A DNA stretch of 64,000 bases, taken from positions 48,604-112,603 of the forward strand of contig JAFZOU010000050.1 in the NCBI GenBank assembly GCA_017550525.1, in the 5' to 3' direction. The notes beneath the pieces are model-generated. The model saw only the letters and a program-made list of their open reading frames with translations, was not told where the DNA came from and made no database searches. Shown in pieces: positions 1 to 6,983 of this stretch (positions are counted from its first letter, which is position 1; each line of letters opens with the position of its first letter). Source of the stretch: Bacteroidales bacterium (GTDB taxonomy: Bacteria > Bacteroidota > Bacteroidia > Bacteroidales > UBA932). The translations under genes were made by a program, and so were the position numbers.

Positions 1-163
1 AGGCGATCATGGTGGAAACATAGTTGGACATGTGCCTGTACTCCAGTATGGAAATCACGCTGGACATCAGGAGCACAACCGCTATGGCGCTGAAAGACAG
101 CGTCATCTTCATCCTGAGGGAGAGGCGGTATTCCCGCAGCCAATTTTTCAGTTTCACAAACAT
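1..163 (-). CDS. Membrane protein N-terminus, cut by window edge
   Basis: Reading leftwards from an ATG at 163 gives 54 codons that run off the window. The peptide starts MFVKLKNWLREYRLSLRMKM and continues into one hydrophobic segment (SFSAIAVVLLMSSVISIL), then EYRHMSNYVS. A short basic cytoplasmic tail followed by a first membrane helix is how many sensor kinases and HAMP-domain proteins begin, but nothing in the visible part proves that. A TATCTTTG box on the minus strand (180-173) sits 9 bases before the ATG, which supports this strand and start. Confidence 0.6.
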   Translation of the reverse strand, partial: MFVKLKNWLREYRLSLRMKMTLSFSAIAVVLLMSSVISILEYRHMSNYVSTMIA

Positions 164-172
164 AATAGGTTA

Positions 173-180
173 CAAAGATA
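173..180 (-). promoter_or_regulatory. Bacteroidota -7 promoter box
   Basis: TATCTTTG on the minus strand, just upstream of the partial membrane protein. It is divergent from the box at 221-228. Confidence 0.55.
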
Positions 181-220
181 CATATTTTTTCTCTAATCGT
201 TATTTTTAAAAATTTTTTCT

Positions 221-228
221 TATCTTTG
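221..228 (+). promoter_or_regulatory. -7 promoter box of the ROK gene
   Basis: TATCTTTG, a perfect match to the Bacteroidota consensus TAnnTTTG, 22 bases before the ATG at 251 and preceded by an A/T-rich stretch. Confidence 0.7.
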
Positions 229-250
229 CGTTGTTAATAAAATTTTAGCC

Positions 251-1453
251 ATGAGAGAGACGTTCCTGGAGAAAAAAGACACAAAGAACTCCCTTCTAAA
301 AAAGCAAATACTCTATCTGTGCATAGAGCATGGTGAACATAGCATATCGGCCATAAGTGAAGCTATAGGCGCATCCGTTCCCACCGCCACCAAACTCATA
401 GGTGAACTTATGGAAGAGGGCTTCATGATAGACCTTGGAAAGTCCGGAACTTCAGGCGGCAGACGTCCCTCCATCTATGGCCTCAATCCGGAGGCCGGCT
501 ATTTCATGGGTGTTGACATCCGAAACACCCACGCCAGTATGGCCATCACGGACTTCAAGGGCGGCCTGAAGGTCTTCAAGGACGACATCCCCATGAGCCT
601 TGAGGCCAACGAAGAATCCGTGCACAGGCTGGCTGCATCCATCCGCGATTTCATGAGCGGAACTGACATCCCCTGGAATAAACTCATGGGCCTTGGAGTA
701 AGCATCCCGGGGCGCGTAAACCCCGTCACAGGCTATTCAAACCTGTATTCCTTTGACGACAAACGCCCCATCAGCCAAATCCTCCAGGAAGACCTTAACC
801 TTCATGTGGTGCTTGAAAACGACTCCCGCGCCATGACCTACGGAGAGTATCTTGGCGGCGGCCTCAAAGAAAAGAACATGCTCTATGTGAACGTGAGCTG
901 GGGTCTTGGCATGGGCATGATCCTTGGCGGACGCCTCTACTGCGGAACCTCCGGGTACAGCGGAGAGTTCGGCCACTTCCCTCTCCTGGATAATGGTATA
1001 ATGTGCCGGTGCGGTAAAGTAGGCTGCCTGGAAACCGGGGCCTCCGGAAGCGCCCTTGTGAGGAAAATGGTAGAGAAACTACAGGGCGGAAGGGCTTCCT
1101 CACTTGCTGCAAAATTCAAGGCCGATGGCAAGGTGAACCTCAACGACATCTTCCAGGCCATCAAGAACGAGGACAGCCTTGCAATTGAAGTTGTGGAGAA
1201 ACTTGGCCTCAACCTTGGCCGCGGCCTTGCGGGCCTAATCAACATCTTCAATCCGGAACTTGTGGTTATTGGCGGAAAGGTTGCTGTTGCCGCAGGAGAT
1301 TACCTCATGCTCCCCATCCGCACCGCCATCAAGCGCCACGTCCTTAACATCGCAAACAAAGACACATCCATAAAACTCACCCAGCTGCGCCAGAAAGCCG
1401 CTCCCACCGGAGCCGCCCTCCTTGTCCGCAGCCGTATGCTTGGAATCCTGTAA
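251..1453 (+). CDS. ROK family transcriptional regulator / sugar kinase
   Basis: 400 residues. The first ~75 form a winged helix-turn-helix (ICLHGEHSISAISEAIGASVPTATKLIGEL type), the rest a ROK domain. Visible ROK marks are the C-x-C-G-x-x-G-C-x-E zinc motif (CRCGKVGCLE, about residue 255) and the nucleotide-binding glycine loops. An HTH plus ROK layout is that of NagC/Mlc/XylR repressors, which sense sugars or phosphosugars. The gene lies 6 bases before an aminotransferase, so the two are probably co-transcribed. The ligand and targets cannot be read from the sequence; a purely catalytic role is less likely because of the HTH. Confidence 0.88.
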   Translation: MRETFLEKKDTKNSLLKKQILYLCIEHGEHSISAISEAIGASVPTATKLIGELMEEGFMIDLGKSGTSGGRRPSIYGLNPEAGYFMGVDIRNTHASMAITDFKGGLKVFKDDIPMSLEANEESVHRLAASIRDFMSGTDIPWNKLMGLGVSIPGRVNPVTGYSNLYSFDDKRPISQILQEDLNLHVVLENDSRAMTYGEYLGGGLKEKNMLYVNVSWGLGMGMILGGRLYCGTSGYSGEFGHFPLLDNGIMCRCGKVGCLETGASGSALVRKMVEKLQGGRASSLAAKFKADGKVNLNDIFQAIKNEDSLAIEVVEKLGLNLGRGLAGLINIFNPELVVIGGKVAVAAGDYLMLPIRTAIKRHVLNIANKDTSIKLTQLRQKAAPTGAALLVRSRMLGIL

Positions 1454-1459
1454 ACTACT

Positions 1460-2659
1460 ATGCCCAAGATATCACGTCGCGGCCTTGAGATGCCGTCGTC
1501 TCCCATACGTAAACTAGCCCCGCTGGCCAATGAAGCCAAGCGCCAGGGCGTTAAAGTGTACCACCTCAATATCGGCCAGCCGGATCTTCCTACCCCGCAG
1601 AAGGCCCTGGATGCCCTGAAAAATATTGACCGTAAAACCCTTGAGTACAGTCCTTCCGAAGGGTTTATCGGCCTCAGGCAGAAACTGGTTGGATACTATG
1701 CCAAGTTTGGCATCAAGGACATTGCCCCTGAGAACATAATTGTCACTGCGGGCGGTTCTGAGGGCATTCTCCTTACGTTCCTTGCCTGCATGAACCCAGG
1801 AGATGAGATGATCATGGTGGAGCCCGGCTACGCCAACTACATCTCCTTTGCTGTTACGGCCGGAATCGTGGTTAAAACGGTTACCTCATATATTGAGGAC
1901 GGCTTCAAGCTGCCGCCCATGGAGGCATTTGAGGACGTAATTACGCCAAAGACCCGCGCAATCCTTCTGTGCAACCCCGGCAATCCCACTGGGGCCGTCT
2001 ATTCTCCTGAAGATCTCCAGAAGATAAAGGAACTTGTCCTAAAACATGACCTATACCTTATTTCAGATGAGGTTTACCGTGAGTTTGTGTACACGGACGA
2101 GCCCTATGTGAGCGTCATGAGCCTCGGCATTCCTGAAAACGCCATCCTCATAGATTCTGTGAGTAAGCGCTACTCAGAGTGCGGCATACGTATCGGCATG
2201 ATAGTGACGCACAACCGTCTGGTTTATGATACTATCATGAAATACTGCCAGGCCCGCCTGAGTCCTCCCCTACTTGGCCAGATTGTGGCCGAGGCCTCAA
2301 TTGAAGGCACTGAGGAGTATTCACGTGAGAGTTACAATGAGTATAAATCAAGGAGGGATTTCTTCATAAAGGGGCTCAACAGCATTCCTGGAGTGTTCTC
2401 CCCCATGCCTCATGGCGCATTCTATACAGTTGCCAGCCTTCCTGTGGCCGATGCCGAGGATTTCTGCCGCTGGTGCCTCACGGACTTCCGGATGGACGGT
2501 GAAACCGTGATGATGGCTCCCGCCGCCGGCTTCTACCGTAACCCTGACCTTGGCCGCAACCAGGTGCGCCTTGCCTACGTCCTCTGCAAAGAAGACCTCC
2601 AGCGCAGCCTCATGCTCATAAGAGGTGCCCTGAAGGCCTATAATCACCGGGAGGTGTAA
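1460..2659 (+). CDS. PLP-dependent aminotransferase (class I/II)
   Basis: 399 residues, fold type I, cytosolic. It carries the family N-terminus (LNIGQPDLPTP), the NPGNPTG substrate loop, SDEVYREFVY with the PLP-contacting Asp/Tyr, and the Schiff-base lysine in SVSKRYSECGIRIG. The family transfers amino groups between aspartate, aromatic or other amino acids and 2-oxo acids; the exact substrate cannot be deduced. It follows the ROK gene by 6 bases. After its stop comes the REP array that separates it from the convergent transposase gene. Confidence 0.9.
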   Translation: MPKISRRGLEMPSSPIRKLAPLANEAKRQGVKVYHLNIGQPDLPTPQKALDALKNIDRKTLEYSPSEGFIGLRQKLVGYYAKFGIKDIAPENIIVTAGGSEGILLTFLACMNPGDEMIMVEPGYANYISFAVTAGIVVKTVTSYIEDGFKLPPMEAFEDVITPKTRAILLCNPGNPTGAVYSPEDLQKIKELVLKHDLYLISDEVYREFVYTDEPYVSVMSLGIPENAILIDSVSKRYSECGIRIGMIVTHNRLVYDTIMKYCQARLSPPLLGQIVAEASIEGTEEYSRESYNEYKSRRDFFIKGLNSIPGVFSPMPHGAFYTVASLPVADAEDFCRWCLTDFRMDGETVMMAPAAGFYRNPDLGRNQVRLAYVLCKEDLQRSLMLIRGALKAYNHREV

Positions 2660-2692
2660 ATTTTTCACCGCGCCGCCTCGTCTCAGCCCCGC

Positions 2693-2795
2693 CAGCACGT
2701 GATCACAATAAAAAACGGCCCCAAATTGCTTTGGAGCCGTGCTCCAGCACGGGACCACAAGAAAAATCGGCCCAAAACTCTTGTCTAGCCGTGCT
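2693..2795. repeat. REP pair (units A and B), left of the RAYT gene
   Basis: Two adjoining ~51-bp hairpin units, A at 2693-2743 and B at 2745-2795. Each starts with CAGCACG and ends with CCGTGCT, so its ends pair. Unit A also holds an inner stem CGGC-x-CCAAA / TTTGG-x-GCCG. The same units occur at 3939-4041 in the order B-A, and unit A recurs inverted near 9504. The last base of the RAYT stop codon region lies inside unit B. Read on the minus strand, unit A ends in a run of six T, so it also works as a terminator for the transposase gene. Confidence 0.85.
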
Positions 2796-3732
2796 ACTTC
2801 TTCCTTTTGCCGTAGTCCTTGGAATTTACAAATTGGTTGACGATGTGCTCCGGAAGATAAAGCGCATCGGCGATGAGGCCTATATCAATTCCATACTCAT
2901 TGAAAACCAACACCGCAATCCTCCCCTTCTGATCAGGTGTGAGGTTTTGGATCCTGGTTTGCCTGTATTCAGCCATCACCTTGTCAGATACTATCTGGCG
3001 AACTTCCGCTATATCCCAGGTAATTGACTCTCCAAGAGACTCAGAGAGTTTCACGTACGCCTCATAGTCCTTGATCATTGCAGTCATATATGCTTTGACC
3101 GAGGGAAACAGTTCCAGTATCTTGTCTGTCCTTGCAAAGTTTTTGGGCAGTACTCCAAGATCCGGATGAATCTCCCAATCGGCCGGTAATTCAATGAGAG
3201 ACTCCGTGATTGAATGAACCTTATGTTTTGAACAATCTTTCACTTTAACCCCACATATATACTTACTCAATTGATTATAAACAAGATATCCCGTTCCCCA
3301 TATGTGACCCACAGGTGTGCAGTCGCCCTTTTCATATTTGTTCCTTGCCAAATACACAATATGTTTTTTGAGTGATTTCTTGTCTTCAATTGGAACAAGT
3401 TTGAACCAATAGTCCTCCGGCGGAAGCGGACAGCCATCTGCTTTAAGGCGCTTTCTGATTCTCGCCATAATGAAGCGAAAGCATTCCAGGCAATCACTTC
3501 CATTACCGGCCAGAATGATGTGAATGTGATTCGGCATCAGTTCAAAAGATATGATCTGCACACCAAACTTCAGTGTCAGAAGTGCTATTGTGGTCATCCC
3601 CAATGCAAACTGTTCCTGAGTGTTGAACAGCTTACCGCCGTGCCATCCGTCAGTACAGAGATGATAATAGCCACGTGGATAGGAACGGTACTCCAAGATT
3701 TGTTTTTGTCTAGAATCCATAGCAAGATACAA
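2794..3732 (-). CDS. REP-associated tyrosine transposase (RAYT, Y1/HUH family)
   Basis: 312 residues, or 308 if the second ATG at 3720 is used. RAYTs are single-strand DNA endonucleases related to the IS200/IS605 transposase that cut at REP hairpins. Visible here are the opening YPRGYYHLCTDGWHGG, the metal-binding HUH motif in MPNHIHIIL (about residue 66) and the catalytic tyrosine region YLARNKYE (Y-x-x-x-N). The ~100-residue C-terminal extension after the Y1 domain has no motif I recognise. REP pairs lie immediately on both sides in the same orientation, which is the classic RAYT/REP arrangement. The reading frame is intact. Confidence 0.9.
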   Translation of the reverse strand: MYLAMDSRQKQILEYRSYPRGYYHLCTDGWHGGKLFNTQEQFALGMTTIALLTLKFGVQIISFELMPNHIHIILAGNGSDCLECFRFIMARIRKRLKADGCPLPPEDYWFKLVPIEDKKSLKKHIVYLARNKYEKGDCTPVGHIWGTGYLVYNQLSKYICGVKVKDCSKHKVHSITESLIELPADWEIHPDLGVLPKNFARTDKILELFPSVKAYMTAMIKDYEAYVKLSESLGESITWDIAEVRQIVSDKVMAEYRQTRIQNLTPDQKGRIAVLVFNEYGIDIGLIADALYLPEHIVNQFVNSKDYGKRKK

Positions 3733-3798
3733 TTAACGGTTTAAAAGTCCTGCTCCTGCTGTGTGAATCCGCTCCGCTCTGCAAAGATTGCAACTTTT

Positions 3799-3840
3799 AT
3801 CCGTTTCAACAATAGTGAAACAAATAAAACGGATAATATG
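3799..3840. repeat. Imperfect palindrome upstream of the RAYT gene
   Basis: TATCCGTTT is mirrored by AAACGGATA about 20 bases later, with GTTTC/GAAAC inside. It lies in the 200-bp A/T-rich gap before the transposase start and could be an operator or another REP-like hairpin. Confidence 0.5.
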
Positions 3841-3938
3841 CCCTACGCTACATTACAAGGCCGATTTGTTTCGCATTTTTTGCACATAAAATGCAAAAAA
3901 TATTTTTTTCCGCATCCGTGGTCGGTGTGAAAAGCGTT

Positions 3939-4041
3939 CAGCACGGGACGAAATCAAAAATCGGCCCAAAACTCTTGTCTAGCCGTGCTTCAGCACGTGA
4001 TCACAATAAAAAACGGCCCCAAATTGCTTTGGAGCCGTGCT
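3939..4041. repeat. REP pair (units B and A), right of the RAYT gene
   Basis: Unit B at 3939-3989 and unit A at 3991-4041, in the same orientation as the left pair but in swapped order. Unit A, read on the minus strand, is a hairpin followed by TTTTTTATT, placed to terminate the fabG operon that ends at 4066. Nine consecutive G residues follow at 4042-4050. Confidence 0.85.
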
Positions 4042-4065
4042 GGGGGGGGGATAAAAGCGCAATGA

Positions 4066-4785
4066 TTAAGTGTACAGCCCGCCGTTAATGGAGATGGTTT
4101 CTCCGTTGATATAGCCTGCATCGGCCGATGCAAGGAAGCCAACAAGTGCAGCAACCTCCTCAGGCTCTCCGAAGCGTGCTGCGGGGATGTCCTTCTTGAG
4201 AGTGGCTTCATCCAGGCCTTCAACCATATCCGTACGGATGAATCCTGGCGCCACGCAGTTCACGGTCACTTTCTTACGCGCAACTTCCTGCGCCAGGGCC
4301 TTTGTGGCGGCAATCATTCCGCCCTTTGCGGCAGAGTAGTTGGTCTGGCCGGGGAGGCCCTTGAGGCCGCTGAGGGATGCCACATTGATGATACGGCCAA
4401 ACTTTTTGAGGAGCATGGGCTGAAGCAGCGCTCGGGTAACGTAGTACCAGGAGTTGAGATTGGTGTCAATGACCTTGGACCATTCGGCAGGTTCCAGCCA
4501 GATAAGGAGATTGTCCTTCCTGACTCCGGCGTTATTCACCAGCACCTCTATGTATTCTCCGGGGTGTGCCGCCTGCCACCCTGAGATTGCCTCCTGAACG
4601 GCCGCAGGATCCGATACGTCAAAGCGGAGGAGTTCCCCGTGGCCTTTGATGAGGCCAAGGGTTTCCTTTGCCGCGGCATCGTTGGAAACGTAGTTGATGA
4701 GCACCTCATAGCCCATCTGATGGAGTTTGACGCATATTGCGCGGCCAATTCCGCGGCTTCCGCCAGTTACTAAAGCATATTTCAT
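4066..4785 (-). CDS. 3-oxoacyl-ACP reductase, FabG-like SDR
   Basis: 239 residues, usual length for FabG. The Rossmann motif TGGSRGIG is at residues 7-14, NNAG near 87, and the catalytic Ser (NVASLSG), Tyr and Lys (YSAAK) are all present; the C-terminus INGGLYT is typical. It reduces a 3-ketoacyl thioester on an acyl carrier protein with NADPH. Its start overlaps the stop of the FAD oxidoreductase by 4 bases (ATGA), and that gene overlaps the ketosynthase, so the three are translated together. The context suggests a specialised polyketide/fatty-acid-like product rather than bulk fatty acid synthesis. Confidence 0.88.
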   Translation of the reverse strand: MKYALVTGGSRGIGRAICVKLHQMGYEVLINYVSNDAAAKETLGLIKGHGELLRFDVSDPAAVQEAISGWQAAHPGEYIEVLVNNAGVRKDNLLIWLEPAEWSKVIDTNLNSWYYVTRALLQPMLLKKFGRIINVASLSGLKGLPGQTNYSAAKGGMIAATKALAQEVARKKVTVNCVAPGFIRTDMVEGLDEATLKKDIPAARFGEPEEVAALVGFLASADAGYINGETISINGGLYT

Positions 4786-5735
4786 AATTGAATCATTTTA
4801 CAAGTGTTGAGGGCCGATATCGATGTCCCAAGGATTCCGTGTAGCCCCAGGTTCTGGCCGGTAAGGAAGAGCCATGGAAGAGGAGTCTGAGCGGAGATAA
4901 AATCTGCGTTGGAGGCCTTCTGGATGCCATATCCCTGATTGAGATGGGCGTGGTATTTGAGAACCTTCAGGCCCGGAAGCCGCACCGTAGCGCGGGCAAT
5001 CATCTCCTCAGGATTTCCCGGGCCAAAACACATCAGTTCCAGGATATTTGTTCCGGGCTCGTCAAAATGGATCATGAGGGAGTCGTCCAGAAAGATTGCT
5101 CCGCTCTGCCACTCTACGCATCCCGGCTCCATAAGGCAGTGGACGGAGAAGATGTCCGGGCCGTTCTGAAGCCGTGCAATTCTCTTTATATAAGCCGGCC
5201 TCACATGGTCATGGACCAGCCCCATTGTGACTGCGGGATGGAGGTCTGAGATCACATAATCGGCCCTGAAAGAATTGCCGTCCTCGCAGGTAACCACCTG
5301 ATTTTCAATGGCCGATACCTTTTTGCCGTAACGTATGTCAAGGCCATCGGCCAGCGCTTTGGAAAGGGTTGTCCCGCCGCCTTCAAGGCGCCATGTGCTC
5401 CTTGCAAAAGGCCCCAGTATGTGCTCCATCTCAAAGTCAGAGCGCATGTTCAGCCTCAGGAAGCCAAGGCCTTCATCGGAATCGGCCCTGTACCACGGAA
5501 GGTCCATAAGCCCCAGCGGACGGAATATCTTTTCCAGAGGTTCTCCCGGGGCAAGGCCGCCAACGGAGTGGAAGCCTCTATCGCACATTGCGCCCTCCCA
5601 CTCAAAGCCGTGAAGGATGCCGCCCGGGAAAGAATTTGCCTCAAGCACCGTGACGGTGAAACCCCTCCGTGAAAGGATCCTTCCACAGAGAAGCCCGCCA
5701 AGGCCGGCGCCTATTATGACAACGTCCTTAGACAT
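4782..5735 (-). CDS. Compact FAD-dependent oxidoreductase, phytoene desaturase/isomerase-like
   Basis: 317 residues. The N-terminal dinucleotide fold (VVIIGAGLGGLLCGRIL, then LEANSFPGG) and the C-terminal FAD loop (FLTGQNLGLHGILGTSISA) match carotenoid desaturase-type flavoproteins. Those are usually near 500 residues; here roughly 150 residues between the FAD fold and WRLEGGGTTLSKAL are missing, although both ends and the frame are intact. The gene overlaps the ketosynthase by 8 bases and fabG by 4. Similar oxidoreductases sit in aryl-polyene and flexirubin-type clusters, so a role in modifying a polyene or ketoacyl product is a reasonable inference. Confidence 0.75.
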   Translation of the reverse strand: MSKDVVIIGAGLGGLLCGRILSRRGFTVTVLEANSFPGGILHGFEWEGAMCDRGFHSVGGLAPGEPLEKIFRPLGLMDLPWYRADSDEGLGFLRLNMRSDFEMEHILGPFARSTWRLEGGGTTLSKALADGLDIRYGKKVSAIENQVVTCEDGNSFRADYVISDLHPAVTMGLVHDHVRPAYIKRIARLQNGPDIFSVHCLMEPGCVEWQSGAIFLDDSLMIHFDEPGTNILELMCFGPGNPEEMIARATVRLPGLKVLKYHAHLNQGYGIQKASNADFISAQTPLPWLFLTGQNLGLHGILGTSISALNTCKMIQL

Positions 5736-6948
5736 TCCTTAGTATGAGAGTGGAGTTGGTTCCGCCAAATCCGAAGGAATTGGAAAGGAAGGTATCGAAG
5801 TGAGCGGGGATGGTCTCTCCGGGTATCCAGAGGTGGCAGGAATCTTCGTCGGGATTCTCAAAGTTGATGTTGCCGGCGATGAAGTCGTTTTTCATCATAA
5901 GGATGGAATAAATGACCTCAGATGCCCCTGCCATCCACATCTCGTGACCTGTCTGGCTCTTTGTGGACGTGATGGGAACGGTCTTTTCTCCGAGCACGCG
6001 GAAGAGGGCCTTTGCCTCATTTGCATCTCCGACGTGTGTGGAAGTGGCGTGAGCGTTCACGTAGCCAATCTCCTTCATGTCAATTCCGGAACGGCGGATA
6101 GCCATCTCGAGGGAACGGGCCGGGCCGTCAACGTTAGGAGAGGAAATATGGTCTCCGTTGGCGCTGAAGCCATATCCCAGGACCTCTGCGATGATGGGAG
6201 CGCCGCGCTTCACGGCATGCTCATAGCTTTCAAGGATCACGGTTGCAGCGCCACCGCCGGGCACAAGGCCGTCACGGTCACGGTCAAAGGGACGGCATGC
6301 CGCAGCGGGATTATCCTCGCGGGTAGAGAAGGCCGATATTCCATCAAAGGAGCCCGTAGCCGCCATATTCACTTCCTGCGCGCCGCCGCAGACTACCATG
6401 TCCTGGAGGCCGTTCTGGATAAGGAGGGCTCCAAGGCCGATAGCGTGCGAGCCACTGGCGCATGCCCCCGAAACGGTGAGGTTGATACCCTTGAGGTGGA
6501 AAATCACGCCAAGGTTCATTGTGACGGTGGAGTTCATGCTCTGGAAGATGGCGCCTGCGCCGCAGAGCATGGTGTCGTGCTTCTCGATTATCTTTGCAAC
6601 TGACTTGTATACGGCGTCTGCGGTGGAATCATTTCCGTAAAGAAGCCCAACTTCATTGGCATCCAGATAATCCTGGTCAATGCCCGCCATCTTGAGGGCG
6701 TCACGTGTAGCGCAGTATGCGTACAGTGCCGGTTCCGGCATATAAGCGCGCTGTGCGCGGGGGAGTTCCTTCTTGAGATCCGGGGCCGGAACAAAAGATG
6801 TAAGACCGCTCCTGAAGCCCATTTCCTTGCGCACAGGGTCCAGGATAATGCCAGATTTGCCGTTATATAGTGATTCTTTTACTTCATCCAAGGTGGTACC
6901 AAGGCAGGACCATATGCCCATACCTGTAATAACTACACGATTCATCAT
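5728..6948 (-). CDS. Beta-ketoacyl-ACP synthase (FabF/KAS II-like)
   Basis: 406 residues. The active-site cysteine is in SGACASGSHA, the two catalytic histidines in NAHATSTHVGD and TGHEMWMAGA, and the lysine in TSTKSQTGH; the glycine-rich C-terminus NSFGFGGTNS is canonical. The enzyme condenses malonyl-ACP with an acyl primer. It is the first gene of a ketosynthase / oxidoreductase / reductase operon that has no acyl carrier protein, dehydratase or ligase beside it. Two Met codons (6948, 6945) could start translation. A TATCTTTG box lies 23 bases upstream, inside the gap to the ABC-F gene. Confidence 0.9.
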   Translation of the reverse strand: MMNRVVITGMGIWSCLGTTLDEVKESLYNGKSGIILDPVRKEMGFRSGLTSFVPAPDLKKELPRAQRAYMPEPALYAYCATRDALKMAGIDQDYLDANEVGLLYGNDSTADAVYKSVAKIIEKHDTMLCGAGAIFQSMNSTVTMNLGVIFHLKGINLTVSGACASGSHAIGLGALLIQNGLQDMVVCGGAQEVNMAATGSFDGISAFSTREDNPAAACRPFDRDRDGLVPGGGAATVILESYEHAVKRGAPIIAEVLGYGFSANGDHISSPNVDGPARSLEMAIRRSGIDMKEIGYVNAHATSTHVGDANEAKALFRVLGEKTVPITSTKSQTGHEMWMAGASEVIYSILMMKNDFIAGNINFENPDEDSCHLWIPGETIPAHFDTFLSNSFGFGGTNSTLILRNV

Positions 6949-6970
6949 ACTAACAATAAATTAAGAGGTG

Positions 6971-6978
6971 CAAAGATA
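6971..6978 (-). promoter_or_regulatory. -7 promoter box of the ketosynthase operon
   Basis: TATCTTTG on the minus strand in the 35-base gap between the ABC-F stop and the ketosynthase start, so the operon can be transcribed independently of the ATPase gene. Confidence 0.6.
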
Positions 6979-6983
6979 CTGAT

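Noticed and set aside
24-209. Plus-strand open frame at the window start
   Set aside because: It is antisense to the partial membrane protein and crosses both divergent promoter boxes.
4042-4050. Phase-variable tract of nine G
   Set aside because: It lies after the fabG stop and outside any promoter spacing, so slippage would not switch a gene.
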